Source: Planctomycetota bacterium (GTDB lineage Bacteria > Planctomycetota > UBA1135). Taken from it: DNA of 56,183 nucleotides. The DNA is taken from contig PAHY01000004.1 in NCBI GenBank assembly GCA_002705055.1, forward strand, positions 1 to 56,183, read 5' to 3'. The notes under the pieces are model-generated. The model saw only the letters and a list, made by a program, of their open reading frames with translations. It did not search any database and had not been told where the DNA came from. The stretch's first letter is position 1, and each line of letters starts with the position of its first letter. A program made the translations under genes and the position numbers. This document shows positions 1-9,293 of the stretch, piece by piece.

Positions 1-1239
1 CATGCCTTCGCCGATCAGGTAGAAGGTCTCGGCATTGTTGTTCCAGTGGTAGGCCTGCCCGCTCGGCGAGTCGGCCTTGTCGCGCCAGAAGTCCTTGGTC
101 CCGACGAAGGCCACATTGCCCCGGAACTCCTCGCGTCGCGCGACGGCAGCCTGCGCCTTCATCAGCGAGACGGCGCGCGGATGCTTCTCCTCGTGGCCGC
201 TCATCCCGGTCTCGGCGATCACGAAGGGCAGCCCAGGCATCTCCAGCTCCTTGCGCGCGTCGCGAATGAAGAAGGAGAGGTTCTCCTCGTAGGCGTCGTT
301 GAATGCCTGATTGACGCGGTCGTTCCAACCCTGGTGCCAGCCCAGCCCGAGCAGCTCGACCTCGCCATACTTCAGCTTCGGGAAGAGCTGATCCAGTTCG
401 GCGAGCACCCGCTTCACCTCGGCGAATAGCGCGGTGTAGGACTCGCCCACTTCGCCGCCCGCGCTGGGTGGCCGGAACTCCTTGCCGATCGCCTTGCCGC
501 CCCAGGCCACCTTGATCAGCAGCACCGGATCCTCGAAGTGATCGCCGACCACGCAGCCGAAGCCGAGCTCGGGGCCGATCGTGTCCTCGCGCGCGCCATA
601 GCCCACGCTGAGCGGCCCGGCGCGGTCGAAGTAGCTGATCCACACGTCCTCGCGCGCCTTCCACGCGCCCTCTTCGTCGACCAGGTGGGCGTACTTCTCG
701 GCGCTCGCTTCGTTCTTGACCAGATACTCAAGCGTGCCCTTGCCTTCGTTGCGCTTGGGATCGGCCTGGACGATGCCGGAGCCCACCATGTTGGACTGGC
801 CGGCCAGAATGAACACCTTGAGGCTGCGCTTGGAGAGCTCTGCCGAGTTCTGAATCCGGGTCACGTCCAGCGGCTCGAGCGACCAGGCGTCGACGCTGGG
901 CGAGCTGCGTCGCAGCCGCAGATCGGTCACTCGCGCGCGCGTCTCGACCCGGTCGACGTGGCGAATCATCACCCAGCTCTCGCCTTCGACGCAGTAGCTG
1001 AGATCCTGGCCGAGGTCGCCGCCGACATGCGCGACGGCAAACGGAGCTTCGCAGGCATCTTCCCAGAGCTGCTCGCCGGCACGGGAGTCCGCAGCGTCGA
1101 AGGAAGTCACCAGGAGGACTTCTCCTGCTTGCGATACTTCCAGCTGCAGGACCTTTTGGCCTTGGGGCAATCCGCATGCAGTCCACAACAGCGAAGCAAG
1201 CAGGAGCGCGAAGCGCATGGTGGGGAGCGGGCGCGACAT
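1..1239 (-). CDS. SASA-domain carbohydrate esterase (sialate O-acetylesterase-like), secreted, partial
   Basis: The gene runs off the left edge, so its C-terminus is missing; 413 residues are visible. They begin with a short basic segment and a hydrophobic signal-peptide-like stretch (about residues 8-23). The SGNH/SASA nucleophile block FILAGQSNMVG follows, with the likely nucleophile Ser at about residue 149. A GWHQGWND block lies near residue 300 and a candidate catalytic His (AYHWNN) near 397. Family members remove acetyl groups from sugars, so a role in extracytoplasmic polysaccharide deacetylation is inferred. I chose the ATG at 1239 because TAGGCT lies six bases upstream, as at the 53033 gene. 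The ATG at 1218 in the same frame would give a tidier signal peptide. Confidence 0.82.
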   Translation of the reverse strand, partial: MSRPLPTMRFALLLASLLWTACGLPQGQKVLQLEVSQAGEVLLVTSFDAADSRAGEQLWEDACEAPFAVAHVGGDLGQDLSYCVEGESWVMIRHVDRVETRARVTDLRLRRSSPSVDAWSLEPLDVTRIQNSAELSKRSLKVFILAGQSNMVGSGIVQADPKRNEGKGTLEYLVKNEASAEKYAHLVDEEGAWKAREDVWISYFDRAGPLSVGYGAREDTIGPELGFGCVVGDHFEDPVLLIKVAWGGKAIGKEFRPPSAGGEVGESYTALFAEVKRVLAELDQLFPKLKYGEVELLGLGWHQGWNDRVNQAFNDAYEENLSFFIRDARKELEMPGLPFVIAETGMSGHEEKHPRAVSLMKAQAAVARREEFRGNVAFVGTKDFWRDKADSPSGQAYHWNNNAETFYLIGEGM

Positions 1240-1245
1240 CCGTTC

Positions 1246-1251
1246 AGCCTA
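1246..1251 (-). promoter_or_regulatory. -10-like hexamer TAGGCT, leaderless start of the SASA esterase
   Basis: TAGGCT is followed by six bases and then ATG at 1239. The context GACTAGGCTG is repeated exactly upstream of the 53033 gene. No convincing -35 box is seen. Confidence 0.45.
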
Positions 1252-1306
1252 GTCGCAATATGGGCAGCATCGCTATGCTTTGCGCAGGCGAACCCCTGGA
1301 TTGCTC

Positions 1307-2302
1307 TTGCGCATCTGTCTGCTGACGAATCAGGATCTCGACGACCTGCCGTTTCCGAACGGCGATTGGCCGTGTGATCCGCGCCCTTACCTGCCGGAAG
1401 CCGAATGGCACCTCGAGGTGCTCGAGGACAAGGCGCAGGGCCCGGTCCGCACGCGCGAGCTGATCGAGCAAGGCTTCGACCTCTTCTTCAACCTCTGCGA
1501 TGGGGCGGAGGGGCAGGATGACCTGCCTGGCGTGGAAGTCGTCATGGCGCTCGAAGAGGCGGGCGTCCCTTTCACCGGCGCTGCTTCTGATTTCTACGAG
1601 CCTACCCGCCTGCAGATGAAGCAGGCCTGCGCGCGCGCCGGCATCGCCTACCCGGATTTCGTGCTCGCCAAGTCGATGGGTGATTGCGACAAGGCGCTGA
1701 AGAAGCTGTCGTTCCCGATGTTCGTCAAGCACTACAACAGCTACGCGAGCGTCGATCTCAGCCGGCACTCGCGGGTGCAGACGCCGGAAGGCCTGCGCCG
1801 GCAGGTGCGCAAGATCATCAAGCGGCATGGCTCGGCGCTGATCGAGGAGTACATCCCCGGCACCGAATGCACGGTGCTGGTGGCCGAGAACCCGGACGAT
1901 CCGGCCCAGCCGATCACCTACACCCCGGTCGAGTACCGCTTCCCCGAAGGCGAGACCTTCAAGCACGAGAAGCTGAAGTGGGAGGACTTTGATGGCCTCC
2001 ACGCACAGGCCGTGGCGGACCCGGAGCTGTCGGAGCGTCTGCGCCAAGATGCGGCCGCGTTCTTCCGTGAGCTGAACGGCTCCAGCTTCGGCCGCTGCGA
2101 TGTGCGCGTCGCGCCCGATGGCACGCCCTACATGCTCGAGATGAACGCCAACTGCGGGCTGTACTACCCAGAGGACGCGCCTGCCAGTGCGGACCTCTGC
2201 CTCAAGTTCGATGAAGCCGGCCACGTCGGCTTCACCAAGCGCCTCGTCGAAGCGGCCATCCAGCGCGCGCGGCGCGGCAAGCGGAAGCGCAAGGCGAGTT
2301 AG
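1307..2302 (+). CDS. ATP-grasp ligase, D-alanine-D-alanine ligase-like
   Basis: This is an ATP-grasp enzyme of about 331 residues related to D-Ala-D-Ala ligase. Visible landmarks are a Rossmann-like start (RICLLTNQD), the family block CDGAEGQDDLPG, an ATP-binding Lys in FVKHYNS, the adenine-site segment IEEYIPG, and a metal-binding MLEMNANCG near the C-terminus. The last replaces the usual ExNxxPG, so ligation of D-Ala to D-Ala is not certain. Family members join an amino acid or amine to a carboxylate through an acyl phosphate. The tail is strongly basic (RRGKRKRK). No ATG gives a sensible N-terminus; TTG at 1307 places the first beta strand at the start, and TTG at 1280 or 1301 are alternatives. 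It stands alone, divergent from the esterase. Confidence 0.75.
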   Translation: MRICLLTNQDLDDLPFPNGDWPCDPRPYLPEAEWHLEVLEDKAQGPVRTRELIEQGFDLFFNLCDGAEGQDDLPGVEVVMALEEAGVPFTGAASDFYEPTRLQMKQACARAGIAYPDFVLAKSMGDCDKALKKLSFPMFVKHYNSYASVDLSRHSRVQTPEGLRRQVRKIIKRHGSALIEEYIPGTECTVLVAENPDDPAQPITYTPVEYRFPEGETFKHEKLKWEDFDGLHAQAVADPELSERLRQDAAAFFRELNGSSFGRCDVRVAPDGTPYMLEMNANCGLYYPEDAPASADLCLKFDEAGHVGFTKRLVEAAIQRARRGKRKRKAS

Positions 2303-2350
2303 AACCCCGCCTGCTCGGCGCGGCAGGGTGCCGGATGGCGCCGCCGAGCT

Positions 2351-2370
2351 CGGGGATCGTCTGATACCCT
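2351..2370 (+). promoter_or_regulatory. 20-bp promoter-like motif with extended -10 (TGATACCCT)
   Basis: The 20-mer here matches 31878-31897 at 18 of 20 positions. Both copies contain an extended -10 (TGnTANNNT) and both lie 18-28 bases upstream of the ATG of a secreted propeller protein gene. It is the likely promoter of the three-gene run starting at 2399. Confidence 0.45.
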
Positions 2371-2398
2371 TGTGGGGAGTTCGGCCGTTCGCTTTCGC

Positions 2399-4096
2399 AT
2401 GCTCTCGACATCCCCTCTCCTTCTCCTCGCGGCGCTCGCCGTCCCTCAGCAGCCGCGTGAGCCGGTCGAGCTGGGTGCAAGCGCCTCAAAGACCGCGCTC
2501 GCCCAGGACGGCGACCTGAGTGTCGTGGTGTGGCAGGATGCCCGGAGCGGGCTCCATGCCTCGACTTCGGATGCGCGCGGGCTGGAATGGAGCCCCGCGG
2601 TCGAGATCGACGCCGCCTGGCCGGGGACGAGGGGCTTCTGGCATCAGGGTGTCGCCGTTTCCGATGGCTCGATCTACGTGGTCTGGAGCGACACGCGCGA
2701 TGGCAAGAGCAACCTGCAGCTCTCCCGCTCCGATGACGCGGGGGCGAGCTGGAGCGCGCCCACGCGGGTGCCCGACGGCGCGCTGCCTGGCGCGGAGGAG
2801 GTGATTCACTATCAGGTCGAGGCGAGCGGCGACAACGTCTACGTGGCGATGCGGCGCAGCCGCGCCGGCCTCCAGTTCACCGACGACATCTGGTTTGCCT
2901 CGTCGAATGATCGCGGCCAGACCTGGAACGCGTCGCTTCAGGCGAACACCGCCACGGCCGGCTGCTTCGCGCTCGCGATGGCCGCCGAGGGTGACAACGC
3001 CTTTGTCACCTGGTCGGACGGCCGGCACGCCAGCCTGAACCACGCGACCGATCTGTTCCTGCGGATGACGCACAACGCGGGCGCGTCCTGGATGATGAAC
3101 ATGGGCGACGAGAAGATCAACGAGAGCCCGGCCGGGACGGGAACCGTCGCCTGGGAAGGCCTCGATCTTCAAGGCGGGATGACCGGCCTGGTGGCGGCAT
3201 GGCTCGAACGCGACCTGCCAGCCGTCGGCGACCCGGCCCAGCTGCATGTGCGCTACTCCCCGGATGGTGGCCACATGTGGCCGATTCCGGAGAGCACGCT
3301 CGGCGTGCACGGGGGCGCGGTCAAGGAGCACGCGCTCGGCTTCGACGGTTACACCCTGGTTGTGGCCTGGGTCGAAGAGTCAGCTGGCCGCGATGAGGTC
3401 TTCGCTGCGCGCAGCATCGACTTCGGTCTGAACTGGAGCATCGAGCAGATCTCGACGACGGGCGGTAGCGCGCCGCGCGTGGCAGGGGCGGGCGATCAGT
3501 GGCTGGTCCTCTACAGTCCCCCCGGAGAGACGCAGTTGCTCGCGCGCAGCTCGCGCGATGGCGGAGCCAGCTGGCTGCCCGCCGTGGACCTGCTGGCGAC
3601 AAACGCGGGGACTGCCTCGGACGCGGACCTGCACTTTGATGCGCGCTACGGCAACTTCCTGGCGAGTTGGATCGATCGCCCCGCGACGGCGGCCGACCGC
3701 GCCGTGGCCGGCGGCGTCCGCCCACAGACGCTCACCGCACACAGCCCCAGCTTCGCCCCGGGCGACCCGCTGCACTTCGAAGCCTCGCACTTCCCGATCT
3801 CGGATGACGGCGCGAACTTCCTGGTCTTCGTCTCCCGGGGGACCGGCGGCTTCGCGCTGCCCTGGCAGGACGGCCGGCTGACTGGCCTGGCTTCCAACCC
3901 TTATCTGCCTGCCTACCTGCCCGTGCTCTCGGGCACGCTGGATTCCGGCGGATTTGGTGCAACAATTCCCACCGTGGTGCCGTCCACGCCGGGAGTGACC
4001 TGGTATGCGACCGCGCTTTCGTATCTGGTCTCCAGCACCACCGGCCGGGTCTACCCGCTGACCTTGTCCGACCGCATCGCCATCCCGGTGCAGTAG
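2399..4096 (+). CDS. secreted Asp-box (BNR/sialidase-type) six-bladed propeller protein, copy 1
   Basis: This 565-residue protein starts with a signal peptide (MLSTSPLLLLAALAV) cut near residue 15. Six Asp-boxes of the S-x-D-x-G-x-x-W type follow (for example SDDAGASW, SNDRGQTW, SPDGGHMW, SRDGGASW), which predicts a six-bladed sialidase-like propeller. A C-terminal module of about 110 residues ends in IAIPVQ and is shared with the next two genes. I do not see a clear sialidase FRIP motif or arginine triad, so glycosidase activity should not be assumed; a binding role is possible. The ATG at 2399 is preferred over an upstream start at 2372 because it leads directly into the signal peptide. It heads three tandem paralogues spaced 22-23 bp apart, probably one operon. 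Confidence 0.85.
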   Translation: MLSTSPLLLLAALAVPQQPREPVELGASASKTALAQDGDLSVVVWQDARSGLHASTSDARGLEWSPAVEIDAAWPGTRGFWHQGVAVSDGSIYVVWSDTRDGKSNLQLSRSDDAGASWSAPTRVPDGALPGAEEVIHYQVEASGDNVYVAMRRSRAGLQFTDDIWFASSNDRGQTWNASLQANTATAGCFALAMAAEGDNAFVTWSDGRHASLNHATDLFLRMTHNAGASWMMNMGDEKINESPAGTGTVAWEGLDLQGGMTGLVAAWLERDLPAVGDPAQLHVRYSPDGGHMWPIPESTLGVHGGAVKEHALGFDGYTLVVAWVEESAGRDEVFAARSIDFGLNWSIEQISTTGGSAPRVAGAGDQWLVLYSPPGETQLLARSSRDGGASWLPAVDLLATNAGTASDADLHFDARYGNFLASWIDRPATAADRAVAGGVRPQTLTAHSPSFAPGDPLHFEASHFPISDDGANFLVFVSRGTGGFALPWQDGRLTGLASNPYLPAYLPVLSGTLDSGGFGATIPTVVPSTPGVTWYATALSYLVSSTTGRVYPLTLSDRIAIPVQ

Positions 4097-4119
4097 GCGT
4101 TTTCTCCGCTCCTGTCTTC

Positions 4120-5865
4120 ATGTTTCTGATTCCTTCGATGGCGCTGCTTGCCGCAGCGGCTGCCCCACAAAACGTCCGCGAACCGGTCGCCCTGGCGCCG
4201 CTCGATTCCTGGGGGCGCGAGATGGAAATTGATTCCGACGGGGGCCTCACTGCCGCCATCTGGGAAAGGGCTACGAATCCCCGGCGTATCGAGTGCGCGG
4301 TTTCCGATGGGCGGGGCGTCGATTGGTCGCCGAGCCGCGTGGTCATCGAGGATCACCCCGGCGGCGCCGGTTACCTAAGCCGGGATTCCACCAGCCTCGC
4401 CGTTTCGGGTGGGGTGATCTACGTCGCATACGAAGGCAATGACCTGCAAGGTGGAGATTGGGAGGTGTATGTCACGCATTCCGCCGATCAGGGGCGGAGC
4501 TGGTCCGCGCCCTCGCTGGTTCCGGCAGAGAGCGTGAATCTTTCCTTCATCGATCCGCACAGCTGGAAGATCGTCGCGGACGGGGATCGCGTCTATGTCG
4601 CGGTCGCCTTGGGCGGCAGCGGATCGGACACGCTCGTTCTGTCTTCCTCGGAGGACCGCGGCATGACCTGGCATTCTTCGCTGTACGTCTCCAGCGATGC
4701 CAACGGCAACGCAGTCGGTGCCTATGACCTGACTGCCCAGGACGGCGAGGTCTTTGTCGCTTGGACGGGCGTCGAGCCGAGCTTGGCCGATCACAGTGTC
4801 ATGATCCGACCGAGTGCGGACGGCGGGCGCAGCTGGGATACGGCCGATCCGATCGAGGTGGATCAGAATCCGCTCGGCACCGGCTGGGTCGACCGCCGGG
4901 ATGACTTTGTCGTGCAAGGAGGGGCGACCGGCCTGGTCGTCGGTTGGCTGGAGCGAGGCGCGAGCTCTGGGACTGTCCCGGATCTGCGCATCCGCTATTC
5001 ACCGGATGGTGGCCGGACTTGGCCGCAGCCGGAGTCGAGCATGGCGCGGCGCAGCAGTGCGGTGCGCGAGTTCGACCTTGGTTTCGACGGCGAGACCATC
5101 GTCGCCGGCTTCACGGAATACCCGGCGAGCTCTCAATATGGCCTGTTCTGGTGTGCGCGCAGCACGCAGTTTGGGGCCGCATGGAAATTTGAAGAGGTCG
5201 CTCCGGCCGATCATCAGATTTCCCGCCCGCAGGTGATGGGAGAAGGAGACCTCTGGGCGATCGCGGTTGATGACGGCAGTTCGGCTGGCACCCCCGAGTC
5301 GTCCTACCTCATCGTCTCGAACGATCGCGGCCTTTCGTGGGGGAGTAGGGTAGGCATGCCGTATCGGCCAGGCGTCGAGGCCATCAGGGACGCGGTTTGG
5401 GCCTTCGATTCCGTCTACGCGAACTTCATGGCGGTCTGGGGTGACCGGCGGGGGTATCAGAACGTGGTGCCCGCTGCTGGCGGCCTGCGCGCGCAGTCGA
5501 TCGACGCGCTCAGTCCCAGCTTCGCGGCGGGAGCGCCGATCCACTTCGAAGCCTCGCTCTTTCCCGAGTCCGACGCCGGCGCCGACTTCGTGGTCTTCGT
5601 ATCCCGGCGCCTCGAGAACTTCCACCTGCCGTGGGGGGACGGCCGCAACCTCGGCCTCGGCCCCAACGGCTATCTGCCCGGCCAGCTCGCGGTGCTCTCC
5701 GGCACCCTCGACGCGGATGGTTTTGGCGCCACGCTGCCGACGACCGTCCCGCTCACTCCGGGCGTGACCTGGTACGCCGCGGCGATGTCCTACCGCGTCT
5801 CCGCGACGACCGGCCGAATCGAGCCGCAGACCCTGACCGACACGATCGCGATCAAGGTGCAATAG
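4120..5865 (+). CDS. secreted Asp-box propeller protein, copy 2
   Basis: This 581-residue protein is a paralogue of the gene ending 23 bp upstream. It has a short signal peptide (FLIPSMALLAAAAAP). Six Asp-boxes are visible, including SADQGRSW, SEDRGMTW, SADGGRSW, SPDGGRTW and SNDRGLSW. The protein ends in the same C-terminal module (FEASLFPESDAG to IAIKVQ). Propeller segments have clearly diverged from copy 1, but the last 108 codons are almost identical to copy 3. The catalytic role is unknown; the fold suggests glycan or surface binding outside the cytoplasm. Confidence 0.85.
   Translation: MFLIPSMALLAAAAAPQNVREPVALAPLDSWGREMEIDSDGGLTAAIWERATNPRRIECAVSDGRGVDWSPSRVVIEDHPGGAGYLSRDSTSLAVSGGVIYVAYEGNDLQGGDWEVYVTHSADQGRSWSAPSLVPAESVNLSFIDPHSWKIVADGDRVYVAVALGGSGSDTLVLSSSEDRGMTWHSSLYVSSDANGNAVGAYDLTAQDGEVFVAWTGVEPSLADHSVMIRPSADGGRSWDTADPIEVDQNPLGTGWVDRRDDFVVQGGATGLVVGWLERGASSGTVPDLRIRYSPDGGRTWPQPESSMARRSSAVREFDLGFDGETIVAGFTEYPASSQYGLFWCARSTQFGAAWKFEEVAPADHQISRPQVMGEGDLWAIAVDDGSSAGTPESSYLIVSNDRGLSWGSRVGMPYRPGVEAIRDAVWAFDSVYANFMAVWGDRRGYQNVVPAAGGLRAQSIDALSPSFAAGAPIHFEASLFPESDAGADFVVFVSRRLENFHLPWGDGRNLGLGPNGYLPGQLAVLSGTLDADGFGATLPTTVPLTPGVTWYAAAMSYRVSATTGRIEPQTLTDTIAIKVQ
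5542..5865 (+). repeat. direct repeat A: 3' end of Asp-box copy 2, near-identical to 7313-7636
   Basis: These 324 bases align without gaps to 7313-7636, with about 21 mismatches counted by eye. They encode the C-terminal module and the stop codon. Confidence 0.85.
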
Positions 5866-5887
5866 TCCGCCCCGGCCCCCTGAATCT

Positions 5888-7636
5888 GTGCTTTCACTCC
5901 TCTCTCCTGTTCTCCTGCTCGCAGCAGCGCTTCCGCAGCAGCCGCGTGCCGTCCAACGCCTGACCTCGGGCGATATCGAGTGCCGCCGTCAAGAACTGGC
6001 GGTCGACGGGGACTTTGCCGTCGCCGCGTGGTCGGACCAGGGCACCGCGGGAGTGCGGCGTGCCTGGGTCTCGACCTCGGACGGCCGCGGAGTGGATTGG
6101 TCGCCCGCGCGGCTCGCATTCGAGGAGGTGACCGGTGAGTATTGGCGTTACGAGCCGGAAGACCAGATGCTGGCGGTTGCAGACGGAGTGATCTATCTCG
6201 GACTGCGCATCTTTGAAGACCCGCCGGGCAAGGAGTTCCTCTTCCTCACGCGATCCGAGGATCAAGGCCAGACTTGGTCCGAGCCGGTGAAGCTGCCTCC
6301 GGTGAACCTCGCCTCCAACGAGTTCCTGAAGACTTTTCAGATCGTCGCCGAGGGCGACCGCGTTCACGCGATGGCGTACTTCAACGTCTCCGGCTCCGAT
6401 CGCATCGTCGTGGCATCGTCGCAGGACCGTGGTCGGACCTGGGCGAACCTGCTCGAGCCTGACCAGCAGAGCGCCCGCATTACCGGAGGAGCGCGCGTGC
6501 ATGTGGAGGACGGTGTGCTGACGCTGGCCTGGGCCGACAATCGCAACTCGCCTGGCAGCGCGTATCACGACGTTTTCCTCAACCGCAGTGTGGACGGAGG
6601 CCAGACTTGGGCCCATGCCCAGGACATTCAGGTCGACGATTCTGCAGCGGGAACGGGCAAGGTCGACGCGACTCGGCCGCTGACGATCGCAGGCGGTGAT
6701 CAGGGGCTCGTGATGGGGTGGATCGAGACTTTTCCCGGAGACGAGCCCGACCTGGTCATCCGTTACTCCGCCGATGGTGGACAAACCTGGACGCAGCCGT
6801 CCAGTCGTATGGCTCGCCGTGACGGTCCGGTTGAGGAGTTCGGTCTCGACTTTGACGGCACGACCATCGTCACGACCTTCCGCGAGATCAACGTCAACTC
6901 GGGCTATTCCATGCTTTGGTGCGGCCGTAGCCGACAGTTTGGTGCGGCCTGGAAGCTCTCCAATGTGGCGCCGTCGTCCAACTACATCGAGGACGTTCAA
7001 CTCACTGGGAATGGCGATACCTGGGCGGTGCTCTGCGAGGATTCCTCGATCGGGAGAATCGGCAGTTGGTATGCGGTCACGCGAGACGCGGGCAAGACCT
7101 GGTCCGCACTGCAGCCCATGCTGCCCGAGCCCCGCGAGCGTGACCAGGTCGACCCACGTGTCGCCTGGAGTGAGCGTTATCAGAACATCCTGGTCGCCTG
7201 GATCGACCTCGACTGGGCGACTTTCGGGGCGCGCGACGAATTGGATGTCGGCGGTTTCCGGGTGCAGACGCTCCAGGCCGTCAGCCCCAGTTTCACACCT
7301 GGTGATCCGGTTCACTTCGAAGCCTCGCTCTTCCCCGAGGCCGACGCCGGCGCCGACTTCGTCGTCTTCGTGTCCCGCAGCCTCGAGAACTTCCACCTGC
7401 CGTGGGGGGATGGCCGCAACCTCGGCCTCGGCCCGAACGGTTTCCTGCCCGGCCAGCTCGCAGTGCTCTCCGGCACCCTCGACGCGGATGGTTTTGGCGC
7501 CACGGTACCGACGACCGTCCCGCAGACCCCGGGCGTCACCTGGTACGCCGCGGCGATGTCCTACCGCGTCTCCGCAACGACCGGCCGGATCGAGCCGCAG
7601 ACCCTGACCGACACGATCGCGATCAAGGTGCAGTAG
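5888..7636 (+). CDS. secreted Asp-box propeller protein, copy 3
   Basis: This 582-residue protein is the third tandem paralogue. The GTG at 5888 opens a signal peptide (MLSLLSPVLLLAAALPQQP). Six Asp-boxes are present (SEDQGQTW, SQDRGRTW, SVDGGQTW, SADGGQTW, RQFGAAW, TRDAGKTW), predicting a six-bladed propeller. The protein ends in a C-terminal module almost identical to that of copy 2. A 22-bp gap to the upstream stop suggests cotranscription. Function is unknown beyond secretion and a sialidase-like fold. Confidence 0.84.
   Translation: MLSLLSPVLLLAAALPQQPRAVQRLTSGDIECRRQELAVDGDFAVAAWSDQGTAGVRRAWVSTSDGRGVDWSPARLAFEEVTGEYWRYEPEDQMLAVADGVIYLGLRIFEDPPGKEFLFLTRSEDQGQTWSEPVKLPPVNLASNEFLKTFQIVAEGDRVHAMAYFNVSGSDRIVVASSQDRGRTWANLLEPDQQSARITGGARVHVEDGVLTLAWADNRNSPGSAYHDVFLNRSVDGGQTWAHAQDIQVDDSAAGTGKVDATRPLTIAGGDQGLVMGWIETFPGDEPDLVIRYSADGGQTWTQPSSRMARRDGPVEEFGLDFDGTTIVTTFREINVNSGYSMLWCGRSRQFGAAWKLSNVAPSSNYIEDVQLTGNGDTWAVLCEDSSIGRIGSWYAVTRDAGKTWSALQPMLPEPRERDQVDPRVAWSERYQNILVAWIDLDWATFGARDELDVGGFRVQTLQAVSPSFTPGDPVHFEASLFPEADAGADFVVFVSRSLENFHLPWGDGRNLGLGPNGFLPGQLAVLSGTLDADGFGATVPTTVPQTPGVTWYAAAMSYRVSATTGRIEPQTLTDTIAIKVQ
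7313..7636 (+). repeat. direct repeat B: 3' end of Asp-box copy 3
   Basis: This is the partner of 5542-5865. Identity is much higher here than in the upstream propeller-coding parts of the same genes. Confidence 0.85.
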
Positions 7637-7639
7637 CGC

Positions 7640-9286
7640 CTACTCGGCGCTGAGGATCGGCGTGCTCAGGGCCGCCGTCGCCGTCAGGCCGGCGGGGCCG
7701 AGTGCGTCCTCGACGAAGGCTTGCAGATAGATGCGGAGGCCCAGCAGGCTGGCCGCGGAGGGCACCGGAAGGAAAGCGGTGGCGTGACCGGCTGGGCCCA
7801 GCGCCTGCGGCCCGAAGATCTGCCGCGAAGGCGTCCCTGCCAGGTGCAGGCGGACGCCGCGGAAGGCGCGGCCCGCCGCATCCGGCTGCAGATCGACGGC
7901 GATCCAGGAGCGCGCCGCGGGCGGTCCGCCGGCAATGCCGAGACGCGCAGCGCCGCCCAGCCGGAAAGGGTCATCGACGACGAGCTGCGGGGCGAAGCCC
8001 TGGGCGTTGGGTGTCGCGACGCCATAGCGCGCGTGGAAGCCCGGATCCTCGCTGCGCAGCTGCGGGCGCGCGAAGGGGCCGGCGGCCGCGGGCACGCGCG
8101 GATCGGTCAGCGCCTCGCGCAGGAAGGCCTCCAGGTCGTCTTTCTCGGCCGGCGTGAAGCCGATCGGAGTGATCTGCGCCGACTTGTTGGGGTGGCCGAA
8201 GTCGCCGCCGCGGTCGTAGAAGTCAATCACGGCACGCAGATGCGGCGCGCCGCCGTTGTGGAAGTAGGGCGCGCGCAGCGCGATGTTGCGCAGCCCGGGC
8301 GTCAGCATCTTGCCGTGGTCGGCGGGGTTGCCGGTGATCGCGCCGCGGCCCAGGTCCTCGTGCACAGGGCGGACCCCGGTGTAGTGAAACTGCTGGCGGC
8401 CCGTCTGCGGAAAGCTGTGGCAATCGACGCAGCGTCCCTTGCCCTGGAACAGCCCCAGCCCGCGCTGCTGCTGGGCGTTGAGCGCCGCGCTGTTACCGTT
8501 CATGAAGGCGTCGAGCGGGGTCTGGTCGGCGAACAGGCTGCGCTGATAGGCGGCGAGCGCCATCGCGATCCGGTCGACGTCCACGCCCGGGCTGCCGAAG
8601 GCCTCGTCGAACAGGGCGGCGTAGTCGCGGCCCGCGACCCACTGTGCGAGCGCGGTCGGCACCTGCGGCGAGAGCGCGAGGGCGCGGCGAGCCGACAGCG
8701 CCGTCTCGACCTCGCTCCAGCTGCGGCCCATCTTGGCCATCTCGATCGAGTTGGTGACAGGCTCCACGGCCTGGCTCTCGAGCGCCGCCCAGGTAGGCAG
8801 GATGACCTGGCCCGTGACCGGATTGCGATAGCTGAACTCCGCGCGGCCATCCCAGAACAGCACCGTGTTGAGCAGCGCGTTGATCGCGGTGCCGGCCTTG
8901 CGCCCGGTGACCTGGGGATGGAAGCCGAACTCCGCCGAGGGGTCGAAGCGCCCATCCATCGCGGTGCGCACCAGACCGATCGAGCCGCGCACATCATCCG
9001 TGGTGCCGAAGAGGCCGTCGAAGCCGGGCGCCACCGACTCGGGGCGGAAGGAGCGCGGGTCGCTCCCGCCCGCTTCCGGCATGTGGCAGCTGCCGCAGGC
9101 CACCGACTGCGAGCTGGACAGCTGCTCGTCCCAGAACAGCGCCTGACCCAGCCACACCTTCTCCTGCGTCGAGGGATTGCCGCCTGGCTCGGGGGGCTTT
9201 GTCAGCCAGCCCTGGGCAGGGGCGTGCGCCCCCCAGGTCGCGGCCACGGCGACCAAGGTCCAGCGCGCCAGGCGAGCAGGATGCAT
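7640..9286 (-). CDS. di-heme cytochrome c peroxidase (MauG/CcpA family) with an added C-terminal module
   Basis: The 548-residue protein has a signal peptide (residues 1 to about 25), a first heme site CGSCH near residue 65 and a second CVDCH near 286, the layout of bacterial di-heme peroxidases. Conserved blocks include LFWDEQLS, PGLRNIALRAPYFHNG and FLREALTDPR. Such enzymes reduce H2O2, or act as MauG-like oxidases, in the periplasm. Beyond the peroxidase end (about residue 430) are some 115 extra residues resembling the C-terminal modules of the neighbouring propeller and dehydrogenase proteins. That is unusual, since family members normally end shortly after the second heme domain. Its stop lies three bases from the convergent Asp-box stop. 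The ATG at 9286 is supported by the leader peptide and a TATTCT box seven bases upstream. Confidence 0.88.
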   Translation of the reverse strand: MHPARLARWTLVAVAATWGAHAPAQGWLTKPPEPGGNPSTQEKVWLGQALFWDEQLSSSQSVACGSCHMPEAGGSDPRSFRPESVAPGFDGLFGTTDDVRGSIGLVRTAMDGRFDPSAEFGFHPQVTGRKAGTAINALLNTVLFWDGRAEFSYRNPVTGQVILPTWAALESQAVEPVTNSIEMAKMGRSWSEVETALSARRALALSPQVPTALAQWVAGRDYAALFDEAFGSPGVDVDRIAMALAAYQRSLFADQTPLDAFMNGNSAALNAQQQRGLGLFQGKGRCVDCHSFPQTGRQQFHYTGVRPVHEDLGRGAITGNPADHGKMLTPGLRNIALRAPYFHNGGAPHLRAVIDFYDRGGDFGHPNKSAQITPIGFTPAEKDDLEAFLREALTDPRVPAAAGPFARPQLRSEDPGFHARYGVATPNAQGFAPQLVVDDPFRLGGAARLGIAGGPPAARSWIAVDLQPDAAGRAFRGVRLHLAGTPSRQIFGPQALGPAGHATAFLPVPSAASLLGLRIYLQAFVEDALGPAGLTATAALSTPILSAE

Positions 9287-9293
9287 CAGCAGA

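Noticed and set aside
2399..7636. Sialidase function for the Asp-box proteins
   Set aside because: Asp-boxes support the fold only; no FRIP motif or arginine triad was found, so I did not call them sialidases.
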